Below are positions 15,280-24,458 of a stretch of DNA of 64,000 nucleotides, piece after piece. The notes under the pieces are model-generated. The model did no database searches. It worked only from the letters and a program-made list of their open reading frames with translations, and had not been told where the DNA came from. The stretch is from Acidobacteriaceae bacterium (GTDB taxonomy: Bacteria; Acidobacteriota; Terriglobia; Terriglobales; Acidobacteriaceae): positions 1 to 64,000 of the forward strand of contig CAHJWI010000003.1 in the NCBI GenBank assembly GCA_903642225.1. The letters run 5' to 3'. Every line of letters begins with the position of its first letter. Position 1 is the first letter of the stretch. The position numbers and the translations under genes were made by a program.

Positions 15280-17460
15280 CTACGCGTTGGTTCCGCATGG
15301 ATCGTGTGAAAAAGGGTCGTCCGTGCAAGGGCGCGGCATGGGATCGGGGTTCTGGCAGGCGAGCCAGCTTACGTAGAGATTGAGGTTCTGCACGAGGGCC
15401 AGAGGCGAGCCGCGCAGAAAGAGAACGGACGCAGTCAGATCTTCGGGGCGGATGGTGAACGAGCCGCCGGGGGTGGAGAGCATGAGGTACACCAGCTTCT
15501 GCGCGGTGAAGATGAAGATGAGCTTCGCGAAGACGGCGACCGTCTGCCCGGTGAGCAGATCGGGAGCGACCAGGAGGACTTCGTCGCCCGGGGTGAGGAC
15601 CGGCAGGTCCTTGAGGCGGAGAACGATGTAAGCGGTGGACGCGATGCTGGCGAACCCTATGGTGTCACCCTTCATCAGGCCGTCGAGCGCGGGAGAGAGG
15701 GTAAGCGCGGTGTTGTTGGTCTGGAGCACCGTGGCCAGTGAGCGGGTGAAGCTCGGCTCGCGCCAGCCGGAGATCGGCGCAAGAAAGTCCCCCGGCCGGA
15801 TGCGATTACTTGCGTTGAGCTTGACCTTGGTAGCGCTGGCGCCGGGGGAGGCATCGACGACGCCGCTCATCGTGATGACCGCAAGCGCGTCGTTGATGGC
15901 GAGCCCGGGGATCGGGAGCGAGAGTCGCAGCGTCAGACCGTTCGACTCGGTCACGGTGGATATGCCCGGGTGTGCAGGCAGCGACGCCACGAACGAGCCC
16001 ACCTTGATGACGTCGGGAAGATTGACCTGAATCGTGCCGTCGGGGTCGATCCCGGTCACCGTGACGGAGACGGGAAGCGAGCAGAGCGCGAGGATGCCTC
16101 CGGGCTGCAGCATCCGCATGGCAGGTGTGAGGGTCAGGATGTTCCCCGACGCAGAGGTGAAGGCTGCCATTTCGACCGCGGCGAAGTCGTCGTTGAGATG
16201 AACCAGCGTGGAGTTGGGAGGGAAGACGCTCGCGTTGGCCACGGTGACCTGGGCGCCGGCGTTCATGACGGCGATCACGGTCGCGCGTATCTGGAAGTCC
16301 GCTGCCGCCAGACTATCCCCGTCGGTGAGACCGTCGATCGCGGAGGCGAGCGTGATGGACTTGGTTGTGGGGGCATCGCTGACGAGCACCGGATTGCCGA
16401 GACCCGCGCCGCCGGGCAGCACACGCGCGATGACATCTCCCTGCTGGATCAACTTGGCCTGATGCAAGCGGATGGTCACGTCACCGGCGTTCGGTGTGCC
16501 GTCCAGGGTCGCGATGCGAGGAGGATTGCCGAAGGCGAGGGAGGTCTGCGCGTTAAAGTTATCGATCGCGCTATCCAGGGTTGCGGTGTCTCCACTGATG
16601 GACTTCACGACCGAGGCTTTCGCGGCCATGGGGAGCAGGCGGGAGACCTGATCCCAGGGTGAGAAGGCTCCGCCGGCGAGCAGTTGGACCGGCGCGCCGG
16701 GCGTGGGAGTTGTTGAGACCTGAGCACGACCGCTGGAGAGCTCGAAGGTGTGGCGCGTAATGCCGTGCATGAAGAGCCGAAGGGTGAAGCTGCCGGGCTG
16801 CGGGTTCACAATGCTGGTAAACCACGCGGGAACAAAGCCGTCGGGGGGCGTATCGGCGGAGACCTCGGCAAAGTAGTTGGGCGTGTTCGTGAAGCCAGCT
16901 GCGGAGGTGTCGAGGGTGGTCTGAACCCCGACCTGAATCTGGCCTTCATCCCACTCGGTCCAGGCGGTGTCTCCCGGGATCGTCTCTCCGAAGGCGAGCC
17001 GTGGGCGTGCCAGCGGACGGGTGATGACGGGGTGAAATTCAGGATCGAGGGTGGGGCCGGCTACGTCGGGGAGCAGTCTGGCGAGAGCGACCGAGTCACG
17101 GGTGTCCGGCTTGCCCTGCGTTCTCCATGCGAGGACGGCTTCGCTGGAGGCGGCGTCGTAAGCGAGCGTGAGGAGCGTTGGCCTGCTGATCGGGGGGGTC
17201 GGCAGGGGAAAGGCACGGCCGACGGGGAGGACGAGTTCACGGCCCGCGCAGTCGTACGCTAGGCCGCAGGAGACGGGCACGGTTCCTTCCGCGATGTCGC
17301 CGACTTCGAGGCCGATGGCGAGGCCAAAGGCGCTGTGCACATTGCGGTTGTGCAGGCGGCGAAGCTCCGCAACACTGCGCGTCTGGGTTCGCAGGTCGCC
17401 GGAGGCGAGCAGCTGGCCCTGCCAGTAGCGGACGCGTTCGAGAATGTTGAGAGTGTCCAT
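15280..17460 (-). CDS. large eCIS accessory protein, shared N-terminal domain (paralogue D, multi-domain)
   Basis: The protein has 726 residues. Residues 1-90 carry the shared domain: RVRYWQGQLLASGDLRTQTRS, LHNRNVHSAFGLAIGLEV and LAYDCAGRELVLP. A middle part (NTPNYFAEVSADTPPDGFVP) follows, and then several repeated beta-rich units with motifs such as GDTATLDSAIDNF, GDVTIRLHQAKLIQQGDVIARV and SKVKLNASNRIRPGDFLAP, which suggest a chain of small beta-barrels about 60-80 residues long. A long extracellular fibre or wedge arm would fit; there is no signal peptide, as expected for injection-system parts. No enzyme motif was found. Confidence 0.62.
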   Translation of the reverse strand: MDTLNILERVRYWQGQLLASGDLRTQTRSVAELRRLHNRNVHSAFGLAIGLEVGDIAEGTVPVSCGLAYDCAGRELVLPVGRAFPLPTPPISRPTLLTLAYDAASSEAVLAWRTQGKPDTRDSVALARLLPDVAGPTLDPEFHPVITRPLARPRLAFGETIPGDTAWTEWDEGQIQVGVQTTLDTSAAGFTNTPNYFAEVSADTPPDGFVPAWFTSIVNPQPGSFTLRLFMHGITRHTFELSSGRAQVSTTPTPGAPVQLLAGGAFSPWDQVSRLLPMAAKASVVKSISGDTATLDSAIDNFNAQTSLAFGNPPRIATLDGTPNAGDVTIRLHQAKLIQQGDVIARVLPGGAGLGNPVLVSDAPTTKSITLASAIDGLTDGDSLAAADFQIRATVIAVMNAGAQVTVANASVFPPNSTLVHLNDDFAAVEMAAFTSASGNILTLTPAMRMLQPGGILALCSLPVSVTVTGIDPDGTIQVNLPDVIKVGSFVASLPAHPGISTVTESNGLTLRLSLPIPGLAINDALAVITMSGVVDASPGASATKVKLNASNRIRPGDFLAPISGWREPSFTRSLATVLQTNNTALTLSPALDGLMKGDTIGFASIASTAYIVLRLKDLPVLTPGDEVLLVAPDLLTGQTVAVFAKLIFIFTAQKLVYLMLSTPGGSFTIRPEDLTASVLFLRGSPLALVQNLNLYVSWLACQNPDPMPRPCTDDPFSHDPCGTNA

Positions 17461-17464
17461 AATG

Positions 17465-19648
17465 TCAGCTCACCTGCACTGTGTGAGTGCCCGAGACCGC
17501 GAGGGCGAGGGGGTTGAGGCAGATGTCGCCGCAGGATGCATCGCAGCCGGTGGCGGTAAGGGTGAGGGAAATTACATGGTCTACACCTTCGACCGCGGCG
17601 ATGACGTCGAGGACCTCGGAGACGTAGACGGCGCGTCCGAGAGGCCAGCCGGTGCCGTCCGGGCCGCCCTGGAGTGGGTCGAGGAAGAGCGTAAGTGCAG
17701 CCAGAACAGCGGCTTGTAAGGCGCTTTTCTTTTGGCCGGTCACTGCGGCAATCGAGGCGTTTACCGAGACTTCAAGGTAGAGGGGGCCGGTCACCACGAT
17801 GCGCGTGCCAAGAACGCTGCGGCGGGTGAGGTAGGAGGAGACGACGCCGAGGAGGCCGGCGGATGGGACCGGCCGCCCGAGCGGGAGTGAGGGGACGATG
17901 ACGACGGTGAGGACGCCCGGGGCGGCGTAGCACGCCAGGCCTGGTATGTGGTTGGCGATGGCCGCGGCTCGGTAGACCATGGTGCCAGGAACGGTGAGTG
18001 CAAGAGCTTCACAATCCGCGAGGGTGACGGCGCGTTCAGGTTGGGTAACGAGGAGGGCGGCGCGGCCTTCAGCGTGCTCCAGGGTCTCGGGGTCGGCGCC
18101 GTCGCGAGCAGGGTCCGGGTTGGCAATGGATTCGAGCTGGGCGATTGCGGAGGCGAGGTGGAAAGTCGCGGCGTTGTGAGGACCGGGGTCGAGGGCGTTG
18201 ATGGTACCTGGAGAAGCATTGCCGAGGGAGCCGGTGGTGGTGGAGGCGACTGCGAGGATGGGCACGCCGTTGGGAACGACGCGGCCGTTTTGCCCGTCTC
18301 CGAAGAGGACCTGGGCAGAGGCGGGATCGAGGAGGAAGTGCGGGTCGGCGGGACCGGAATCCACAAAGGTGTGCACCTCGGCCCAGCGTTGGACTTTGCC
18401 GTCTTCTAGAGTGGAGATGGAGACGGGATCGCCGCAGAGCTCCGTTGCGAGCAGGGGGTAGAGCTGATTCGGCGCGCCCGTGCCGATGGCAGCTCGTACC
18501 GCTTCCAAGGTGAGCGAACCTGCGGCTGTCGCGCCTGGGGGCTGATCGGCGAGGACGGTGGTGGTAAAGGCTGAGCCCGCCGGAGGATCGAAGTCGAGGG
18601 CGGTGAGTTGTCCTGCGGCGTCCAAGGCGAGGCCGAGTGGGGCGGGCTGGCCATGAGCGGATGGAGTGCCTGCAGGGAGGACGCCGGCGAGGATCGGCCA
18701 TGTCTCCCACAGCGGCGTGCACTGCTCGGCGGGGGCGGCGTTGTCGAGGATCGCAGAGGCGAGCGGCGCGGTGTCGAAGGCGCCCGCAACGATGCGGCAG
18801 CGGATGATGTTGACCGGTTGCGCGAACCGGAGGTTCGGCAGCGTGAGGCGGACCGAGCCGCTCAGAGTGAGGGAGCGGGTGTCGTCGGCGGCGGCAAGCG
18901 GAACCCAGGTGGCGGGGCCGTTAAGTAGATCCCAGGCGAGTACCACGGAGTGGTGGGGCGGCAGTGAGTGTGGGACGGGTGGTGCGGTGTCCGGCGAACA
19001 GGAGCGAGTGGGTGGGCAGGCCGCGATACGGCTCAAAACCTCGTCGAGGATCCTTTGTCGCTCCGCGCGCGAGGCTTTTACGCCCGCCAGTTCGAAGTAG
19101 AGGCTTAGTTGGTCGCCGGAGAAAAGGTCGCCCTGAAAGGTGAGATAGAGCGCATCGCCCGGCTTGGGATCAAGTCCGAACAACGCGACCGGATCGCGGC
19201 GGGTCCAGCTTCCGGTTACGTCGCGTGAGCTGCCTCCGCTGTGGACCTGGACGATAGACAGCACCGACGCGAGCACGGTGAGGGGCTCCACCAGGCGGAA
19301 CTTGCCGGGGCCGCCGTGGAGCAACGTGGCATCGAGCTGGGTTCCGGCGGGCAGTGCAAGGCCGGGACCCACCTTGACGCGGAACTGTACGGCGGCAAAG
19401 GCCGGTACCGCCGCCTGCAGCCGGACGCCGACGAGCGCAAGGAAGGCTCGCCGGTGGAGGTCGGGAATGCGGTTCAGGCGGTAGAGGTCGCTCTCGGTGA
19501 TCCAGGCGAAGAGTTCGAGCAGCGTGATGCCGGGATCGCTTTCGTTAAAGTCGGTCCACGTGGGAGCGAGGACCGGGATGCGCGAAAGCGCTTCATCGAC
19601 CAGGTCGGTAAAGCGGCGGTCATCTAGATTAGGCAGAGGGACGAACAT
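17465..19648 (-). CDS. baseplate J/gp47-like protein (second J-type wedge protein)
   Basis: A 727-residue protein; the ATG at 19648 is taken rather than TTG at 19654, and GGGAGGGG lies upstream. The N-terminus LPNLDDRRFTDLVDEALSRIP, then WTDFNESDPGITLLELFAWI and ESDLYRLNRIPDLHRRAF, is the classic start of the J-type baseplate proteins of eCIS and phage-like clusters (TIGR02243 type). The C-terminal half has the J core, VLFGDGQNGRVVPNG, GNASPGTINALDPGP and TLADCEALALTVPG. It corresponds to Afp11/Afp12 and T4 gp6 and forms the baseplate ring. It overlaps the end of the larger J gene upstream. Confidence 0.85.
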   Translation of the reverse strand: MFVPLPNLDDRRFTDLVDEALSRIPVLAPTWTDFNESDPGITLLELFAWITESDLYRLNRIPDLHRRAFLALVGVRLQAAVPAFAAVQFRVKVGPGLALPAGTQLDATLLHGGPGKFRLVEPLTVLASVLSIVQVHSGGSSRDVTGSWTRRDPVALFGLDPKPGDALYLTFQGDLFSGDQLSLYFELAGVKASRAERQRILDEVLSRIAACPPTRSCSPDTAPPVPHSLPPHHSVVLAWDLLNGPATWVPLAAADDTRSLTLSGSVRLTLPNLRFAQPVNIIRCRIVAGAFDTAPLASAILDNAAPAEQCTPLWETWPILAGVLPAGTPSAHGQPAPLGLALDAAGQLTALDFDPPAGSAFTTTVLADQPPGATAAGSLTLEAVRAAIGTGAPNQLYPLLATELCGDPVSISTLEDGKVQRWAEVHTFVDSGPADPHFLLDPASAQVLFGDGQNGRVVPNGVPILAVASTTTGSLGNASPGTINALDPGPHNAATFHLASAIAQLESIANPDPARDGADPETLEHAEGRAALLVTQPERAVTLADCEALALTVPGTMVYRAAAIANHIPGLACYAAPGVLTVVIVPSLPLGRPVPSAGLLGVVSSYLTRRSVLGTRIVVTGPLYLEVSVNASIAAVTGQKKSALQAAVLAALTLFLDPLQGGPDGTGWPLGRAVYVSEVLDVIAAVEGVDHVISLTLTATGCDASCGDICLNPLALAVSGTHTVQVS

Positions 19649-22600
19649 GCTCAATCACCCCTCCCTTCACCTTGAGCCGGATGAGTCCGGCGACGACGAT
19701 GTGATCACTCGGCACGAGGGCGGCTTCGCCCTGCGCCTGGCTGTCGACGACGAGTTGAATGGCCTCGGCGTGGTCCATGCCGTCGACCGATTCAAGCACG
19801 CGGGCGATGTCGGAAAGGTAGACGGCGCGGCCGAAGTCCCAGCCCTTGTTCGTCGGGCCTCCAGTGAGGGGGTGAAGGAAGGCGGCGAGGGCGAGCGAGG
19901 CGGCGGTTTCTACGCTGCCGGCCTCTGATTCAACGCGGGGGACGACTGTCGCGTAGACGTCGACGGGAAAGTACGCGGGGCCGGTGACGTTGATGTGGCC
20001 GCTGGCCACCAGCCCGGCCGGAGCAAACCGTGCGACGTAGGTGACAACCTCGTCGCGCAGTCCGCGGCTGGGCCAGGGACGTGGGGCTTCGCTGTTGGGG
20101 ATGATGAAAAGGGTGAGCCAGCCGGGGAGCGTCCGGCCGACCGGGTTGCGATTGGGAGCGGCCTTGACGATGGCGACGGCCGCCGAGGCTTCGCGGACCA
20201 TTGCTTCGTAGTCGCCGGCGGTGAGCGCACGGCCACGGTGCCGGACGCTGGCAGGCGCGCGGTCGCGGAAGGCCTGGAGGGTCTCCCCGTCGGCCCCGCC
20301 CTCGGCGGCGCGTACGTTTGTCAGACCCTGGACGCCGGAGACGGCGCCGAGGAGTTGCGTGATGGTACCGGCGGCCACGTTACTGGCGCTGCCGCCGCCG
20401 GACTGGAAGCGCTGGAGTTGCACGGGGGCGTCCTGGGGGAGGGCGCGGCCGTTGGTTCCGTTGCCGAAGAAGAGCAGGCCGCGAGCGCGGGCGGCGGCGT
20501 AGTGGCGATCGGTGGGAGAGGAGAGCAGGAGCGTTGGCTGCGCGTACCAGCGCACCCACACCTCGGAGACGAGCTTCTGCTTGTTGCGCTTAAGGTGGAG
20601 ATCGCCGCTGACGATATCAGTGGAGGCGCCCTCTTTGCCGAGCAGGTCTTCGATCTGGCGAACGAGGGTGTAGTCACCGCCGGAGAGTTCGAGCGCGGTC
20701 AGCCGCCACTCGACATTCGCGCGGGCACCGGAGAGTTCCTGCACCTCAAGCCGTTCGCCTGGGATGATGGGTATCTGCAGGACGTGGAAGACCTCGCCGG
20801 GCTGGCCGGTCGCGGTGCCGAGCGGGACGTTGTTGAAGGTTTGCTGCTGAACCGCCCAGACGGCGTTGGGGTAGATGCCGCTGACGGTGGTGGCGTTCGG
20901 CGGCCCGTCTTCCTTCAGGCGGCCGCGCAGCCAATAAAGCGGGGTTCCGAAGCGAGGGAGAAGGGCGCTGTCGGGCTCGCCCAGGAAGGAGAGGATGCCG
21001 GGCGAGGCGAGGTCGCCAGTCTCATCCTGCTCGGAGACGTCGAACCACTCGTCGCCATCCCAGTACTCCCACAGCATGGCGGGCATCAAGGAGCCGGAGG
21101 TGCTTTCGAGGAGGTCGAAGAAGATGCCGTTGTCGGCGACGGGAGGCTGCTGATCGAAGCCCAGGTAGACGGCGGGCGTGATGTCGACCGAGCTCTGGTA
21201 GGGCAGGAAGGATGAGCCGGGCCAGGTGGACTCGTAAGTGCGATCCACGTACTGAAAGTCGTTGTAGGCGAGCACCGTCTGGGGAAAAAGGGGGCCGAAC
21301 TGCCAGCTATACCCGATGGAGGCGCCGGCGAGCGTGGGTGGCTGCGTGGTGAGGACGTTGAAGGTGTTGTCGTTGAAGGTCATCGTCTGGATGAAGCCGT
21401 AGCCGCCGCTGACGAGACGGGCACGCATCCAGAGGTCGGGGTCCTTGTAGACGGCGACGATCTCCATGTCCAGCGGGACGCGGAAGTCGACGATCTCCGA
21501 GCGGCTGAAGTCAGCGAGGATGGTCTCGGTGTTGTTGCTGCTGAGGCTGGCCCACTCGCGGCCGTTCCAGTACTCCCACGCGACGAGCTTGTCGAGGGAC
21601 GCGATGCTGGAGCTGGTGGACTGCAGCAGGTCCGACGGGGCGAAAGTCTTGGGGAGCTGCAGTTGGAAGCGTGCCCCGGGCTTCGCGAAGGTCTCGGCGT
21701 TATTGAAGTAAAAGGTAGTGCCGGGCTGCGGCTGCAGGCCGAACGGCGTGAAGGGCTTGGTAGTGTCGAGCTTGGTTCCGTCGTTGTAGGCCTTGTCGAG
21801 GGCGAGACCGACGATCTTCAGGGAGAGGCGGACCGCGACGCCGATCTTGGGGACGATGAACTGTGCGGAGGCGGCTACCGCGAAGAAGCTGACGTCGAAC
21901 TGCATGAGGTGGTTGGTGCCGAAGTCATCGAGCGCGAGCGAAAAGCGTCCGCTGTCATCGGTGGTGACGGTGCGCTGGCCGTAGCCGGAGTTGTTCGGGT
22001 CGGAGAGGGTCAGGGTAGCGTTGGGCAGCAGCTCGCCGGCTTCGTTGACGATGGTGCCGGACATCGTCAGAGGCTGGGTGGCTGCGGGTGCGACGAACAT
22101 GCGGGCGAGCTCGCGGGCGCGCTGATGAAAGATGGCGGAGAGCCTTCCTTGCAGCGGCTTTTTGACCAGGCTGCTGATGCGAATGCTCTCGATTTCAGGG
22201 AGAGGCTTGCCGGGATCGGGTGGAAGCGTCTGATCGAGACGGCCGCGAATCCAGTAGGCGCTTTGGCCGTTTACGGTCGTCTTGCTGCCCTTGGTACAGT
22301 CGGCCTCTAGAAGGATGGAGCCGCTCGCGGTGAGGCCGTTGGTTCCATCGTTCGTACCGTCGCTCTGCGTGTCGCATGAGGGGTCGAGCTGCTCGAAGCT
22401 CCGCCAGATGCTGCCGTCCCAGTACTCCCAGGCGATATCGAGCGGGCGACTGGAGGGATGGGTCAGTTGGAACTCAAGGGAGAGGATGATGTCCCCGCTG
22501 AGGTTGAGCAGCGTGTCATGAGCGAGATAGAGGACGTGCGGCACGCCGGTGAGCGCTTCGGGGCCGAAGAGGGTGATGGACTTTCCGGCGAGCAGGTCGG

Positions 22601-23051
22601 CGGAGTGGTCAATGTACTCGTCGCGGCCCGGCCAGTAGCTGAAGACCTGGGTAAGCTTGCCGGCGCTGACCCCAACCTCCTTCACGGTTTCGAAGACGAT
22701 CTGTTGACTGGAACCGGGCGGTGGAGGTGCGGCGACGCCTGTGCCGGCGGGGGCGCGTCCACTGGCGACTCCCGAGGCAAGCTGGAAGACGATGGGCGCG
22801 GAGGCGGCGCGGGCGGGCGCAAGCTGCTGGCCGAGCATGTCGAGGAAGGCAAGCTTGTTCTTATCGGGAGCCTGGTTGAGGCGCTGCACGATAGTCTGTC
22901 CGAAGCGCGCCGCGAGATTGGCCAAAGCAGCGCCTGGGTCCGTGGCAACGGGGGTCCACTCCGGAACGTAGCCCGGCCGGCGCGATTGGATCTCCGCCAA
23001 CAGGGCGGCTGCGTCGCGTGAATCGATCGTCACCGAGGGATTGACGTTCAT
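19629..23051 (-). CDS. putative baseplate assembly protein, J-type, with inserted Ig-like domain
   Basis: The protein has 1140 residues. The N-terminus (RRPGYVPEWTPVATDPGAALANLAARFG, RLNQAPDKNKLAFLDMLG) and the C-terminal J core (LLFFGNGTNGRALPQDAPV, GGGSASNVAAGTITQL, LTAGDYEAMVREASAAVA) identify the large J-type baseplate protein of eCIS loci, equivalent to Afp11/gp6. Near residues 325-400 it carries an inserted carboxypeptidase-regulatory or Ig-like domain (MSGTIVNEAGELLPNATLTL, TTDDSGRFSLALDDFG), which could project from the particle surface. Two WEYWDG or WEYWNG repeats flank other beta domains. The start overlaps the gp25 stop by 4 bases (ATGA), so the two are translationally coupled. 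Confidence 0.85.
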   Translation of the reverse strand: MNVNPSVTIDSRDAAALLAEIQSRRPGYVPEWTPVATDPGAALANLAARFGQTIVQRLNQAPDKNKLAFLDMLGQQLAPARAASAPIVFQLASGVASGRAPAGTGVAAPPPPGSSQQIVFETVKEVGVSAGKLTQVFSYWPGRDEYIDHSADLLAGKSITLFGPEALTGVPHVLYLAHDTLLNLSGDIILSLEFQLTHPSSRPLDIAWEYWDGSIWRSFEQLDPSCDTQSDGTNDGTNGLTASGSILLEADCTKGSKTTVNGQSAYWIRGRLDQTLPPDPGKPLPEIESIRISSLVKKPLQGRLSAIFHQRARELARMFVAPAATQPLTMSGTIVNEAGELLPNATLTLSDPNNSGYGQRTVTTDDSGRFSLALDDFGTNHLMQFDVSFFAVAASAQFIVPKIGVAVRLSLKIVGLALDKAYNDGTKLDTTKPFTPFGLQPQPGTTFYFNNAETFAKPGARFQLQLPKTFAPSDLLQSTSSSIASLDKLVAWEYWNGREWASLSSNNTETILADFSRSEIVDFRVPLDMEIVAVYKDPDLWMRARLVSGGYGFIQTMTFNDNTFNVLTTQPPTLAGASIGYSWQFGPLFPQTVLAYNDFQYVDRTYESTWPGSSFLPYQSSVDITPAVYLGFDQQPPVADNGIFFDLLESTSGSLMPAMLWEYWDGDEWFDVSEQDETGDLASPGILSFLGEPDSALLPRFGTPLYWLRGRLKEDGPPNATTVSGIYPNAVWAVQQQTFNNVPLGTATGQPGEVFHVLQIPIIPGERLEVQELSGARANVEWRLTALELSGGDYTLVRQIEDLLGKEGASTDIVSGDLHLKRNKQKLVSEVWVRWYAQPTLLLSSPTDRHYAAARARGLLFFGNGTNGRALPQDAPVQLQRFQSGGGSASNVAAGTITQLLGAVSGVQGLTNVRAAEGGADGETLQAFRDRAPASVRHRGRALTAGDYEAMVREASAAVAIVKAAPNRNPVGRTLPGWLTLFIIPNSEAPRPWPSRGLRDEVVTYVARFAPAGLVASGHINVTGPAYFPVDVYATVVPRVESEAGSVETAASLALAAFLHPLTGGPTNKGWDFGRAVYLSDIARVLESVDGMDHAEAIQLVVDSQAQGEAALVPSDHIVVAGLIRLKVKGGVIEHVRPSA

Positions 23052-23458
23052 TTTGCTGATCCTTCCCCGAGAAAGAACGGATACACGATGTTGCCGACGT
23101 TGTTGGTGGAGCGGACGCGGTAGACGATGTCGAGGTTGAGCGTGGCCGGGTCGTGGGTGTCCGGGGTGACGGTGACGGAGATGACGTCGATGCGCGGCTC
23201 CCAGTCGATGAGCGCGTCTTCAACACGCTGGGCGATGGTGGACATGGTGGTGAAGCTGATGGGCTCGAAGACGAAGTTCTTGAGGCCGGCGCCGAAGCTT
23301 GGGCGCATGATGCGTTCGCCGGGGTTGGTGAGCAGCACGATGAGGATGGCCTGGCGCACGTCTTCCTCGTAGACCGCCATGGCGGTCTGGCCGGCGACGG
23401 CGGCGAGGGGGTAACTCCAGCCGACGCCGAGAAAGCTCTTGTTGGAAGGAAGGGCCAT
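23048..23458 (-). CDS. GPW/gp25-family baseplate wedge protein
   Basis: The protein has 136 residues. Motifs include NPGERIMRPSFGAGLKNFVFEP, DALIDWEPRIDVISVTV and LNLDIVYRVRSTNN, the usual gp25/TssE-like core with its E-R-x-x-R/P-x-F-G-x-G segment. Gp25 joins the J-type wedge to the sheath and starts sheath assembly. It sits 8 bases after the PAAR gene stop and overlaps the next J gene, the common eCIS order of spike, tip, gp25, J. Equivalent to Afp9/Pvc9. Confidence 0.92.
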   Translation of the reverse strand: MALPSNKSFLGVGWSYPLAAVAGQTAMAVYEEDVRQAILIVLLTNPGERIMRPSFGAGLKNFVFEPISFTTMSTIAQRVEDALIDWEPRIDVISVTVTPDTHDPATLNLDIVYRVRSTNNVGNIVYPFFLGEGSAK

Positions 23459-23466
23459 GGGTCTGA

Positions 23467-23748
23467 TTAATCTCCGATAACGACGAGCGGGCAGCCGAGG
23501 ACGATGGGAGCGCCGCAGCCGGTGATGTCGCCCATGCGGGCGGCGGGCCGTCCTCCGATAAGGACCGTGGCGCTGCCGATGGAGATGGGTGAGGGGGGAT
23601 GCGGCCCGGCGACGGGTGGCATGGCGCAGGTGTGCAGGTCACCGACTACCGCGGCGGGCATGCCTCCGATGAGGACCGTGGCGACGCCTGGTCCGGAGAT
23701 GACGCCGGGATGTCCTGTGGGATCGCCTACTCGCGCTGCGAAGGGCAT
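23467..23748 (-). CDS. PAAR-motif spike tip protein
   Basis: The protein has 93 residues and begins PFAARVGDPTGHPGVI, with regular beta repeats GVATVLIGGMPAAVVGDLHTC and SATVLIGGRPAARMGDITGC. This is the PAAR cone that caps the VgrG/gp5-like spike and binds a metal through His and Cys residues. There is no C-terminal extension, so it carries no toxin of its own. It is located between the spike gene and gp25, as expected (Afp10 function). Confidence 0.93.
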   Translation of the reverse strand: MPFAARVGDPTGHPGVISGPGVATVLIGGMPAAVVGDLHTCAMPPVAGPHPPSPISIGSATVLIGGRPAARMGDITGCGAPIVLGCPLVVIGD

Positions 23749-23776
23749 GTGCGAACTCCTGCTGTGATTGCGGCGG

Positions 23777-24448
23777 TTAGTTGAGCTTGATCGGAAGGCC
23801 GGTGACCGAGCATGGGCCGGTGGAAGTAAGGGAGATCTGTGCGCCGGCGGTGAGCTCGATCTTGCCGAGCGCGGTCAGGGCGATGTCGATTGCTTTGAGC
23901 TCGATCTTGTTGACCGCAGTGACCGTGATGCTCTGCGCGGCGTTGTCGAGGTTGAGGCTGAGTGTGCCGGCGGCGTTGGTCAGCTCGATCTTGAGCGGGT
24001 CCATGGTGATCTTCTGCAGCGTGCTGGTGGTGATGGTGACCGACTGCTTGGCGTCGTCGAACTCGACTTCGTGACCGAGGGCGGAGGTAAGGCCGGTCTT
24101 GATGACGCGCTTGGCGAGGGTGTCGGTGGGAAGCACAAGTGGAGGGAGGTTGAAGGCGCTCCAAAGGCCGCCGACGATGTAGGCGCTGCTGGTGTCGTTC
24201 TCGGCGAAGGCGACGAGCACCTCATCGCCGATCTGCGGGACCCACATGAAGCCGCGGCCGCCGGAGCCGCCGGGAACGGCGATGCGCGCCCAGGGCTCGA
24301 ACGAAGGGCGCGCGGCGACCTTGACCTGCACGCGGCCCTGACCGATGAGGTCGATGTTGTTGGTCACCACGCCGGGAGAAAGCGCAAAACCGCCGGACGG
24401 CTGACCGGTCTCCGAGTTGGCGAGGTTATTGAGAAGCGCTTCGGGCAT
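23777..24448 (-). CDS. baseplate assembly protein V / gp5-VgrG-like spike protein
   Basis: The start at 24448 (MPEALLNNLANSE) follows GAAAGG and removes a low-quality extension. The product has 223 residues. It has the gp5 OB-fold: GVVTNNIDLIGQGRVQVKVAA, WARIAVPGGSGGRGFMWVPQIGDEVLVAF and YIVGGLWSA. A repetitive C-terminal beta-helix follows (VTITTSTLQKITMD, LSLNLDNAAQSITVTAVNKIEL, DIALTALGKIELTAG), the triangular spike stem. No lysozyme domain is present. Together with the preceding gpD-like gene it makes the two halves of a VgrG (Afp8). Confidence 0.9.
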   Translation of the reverse strand: MPEALLNNLANSETGQPSGGFALSPGVVTNNIDLIGQGRVQVKVAARPSFEPWARIAVPGGSGGRGFMWVPQIGDEVLVAFAENDTSSAYIVGGLWSAFNLPPLVLPTDTLAKRVIKTGLTSALGHEVEFDDAKQSVTITTSTLQKITMDPLKIELTNAAGTLSLNLDNAAQSITVTAVNKIELKAIDIALTALGKIELTAGAQISLTSTGPCSVTGLPIKLN

Positions 24449-24458
24449 TGCGATCCTT

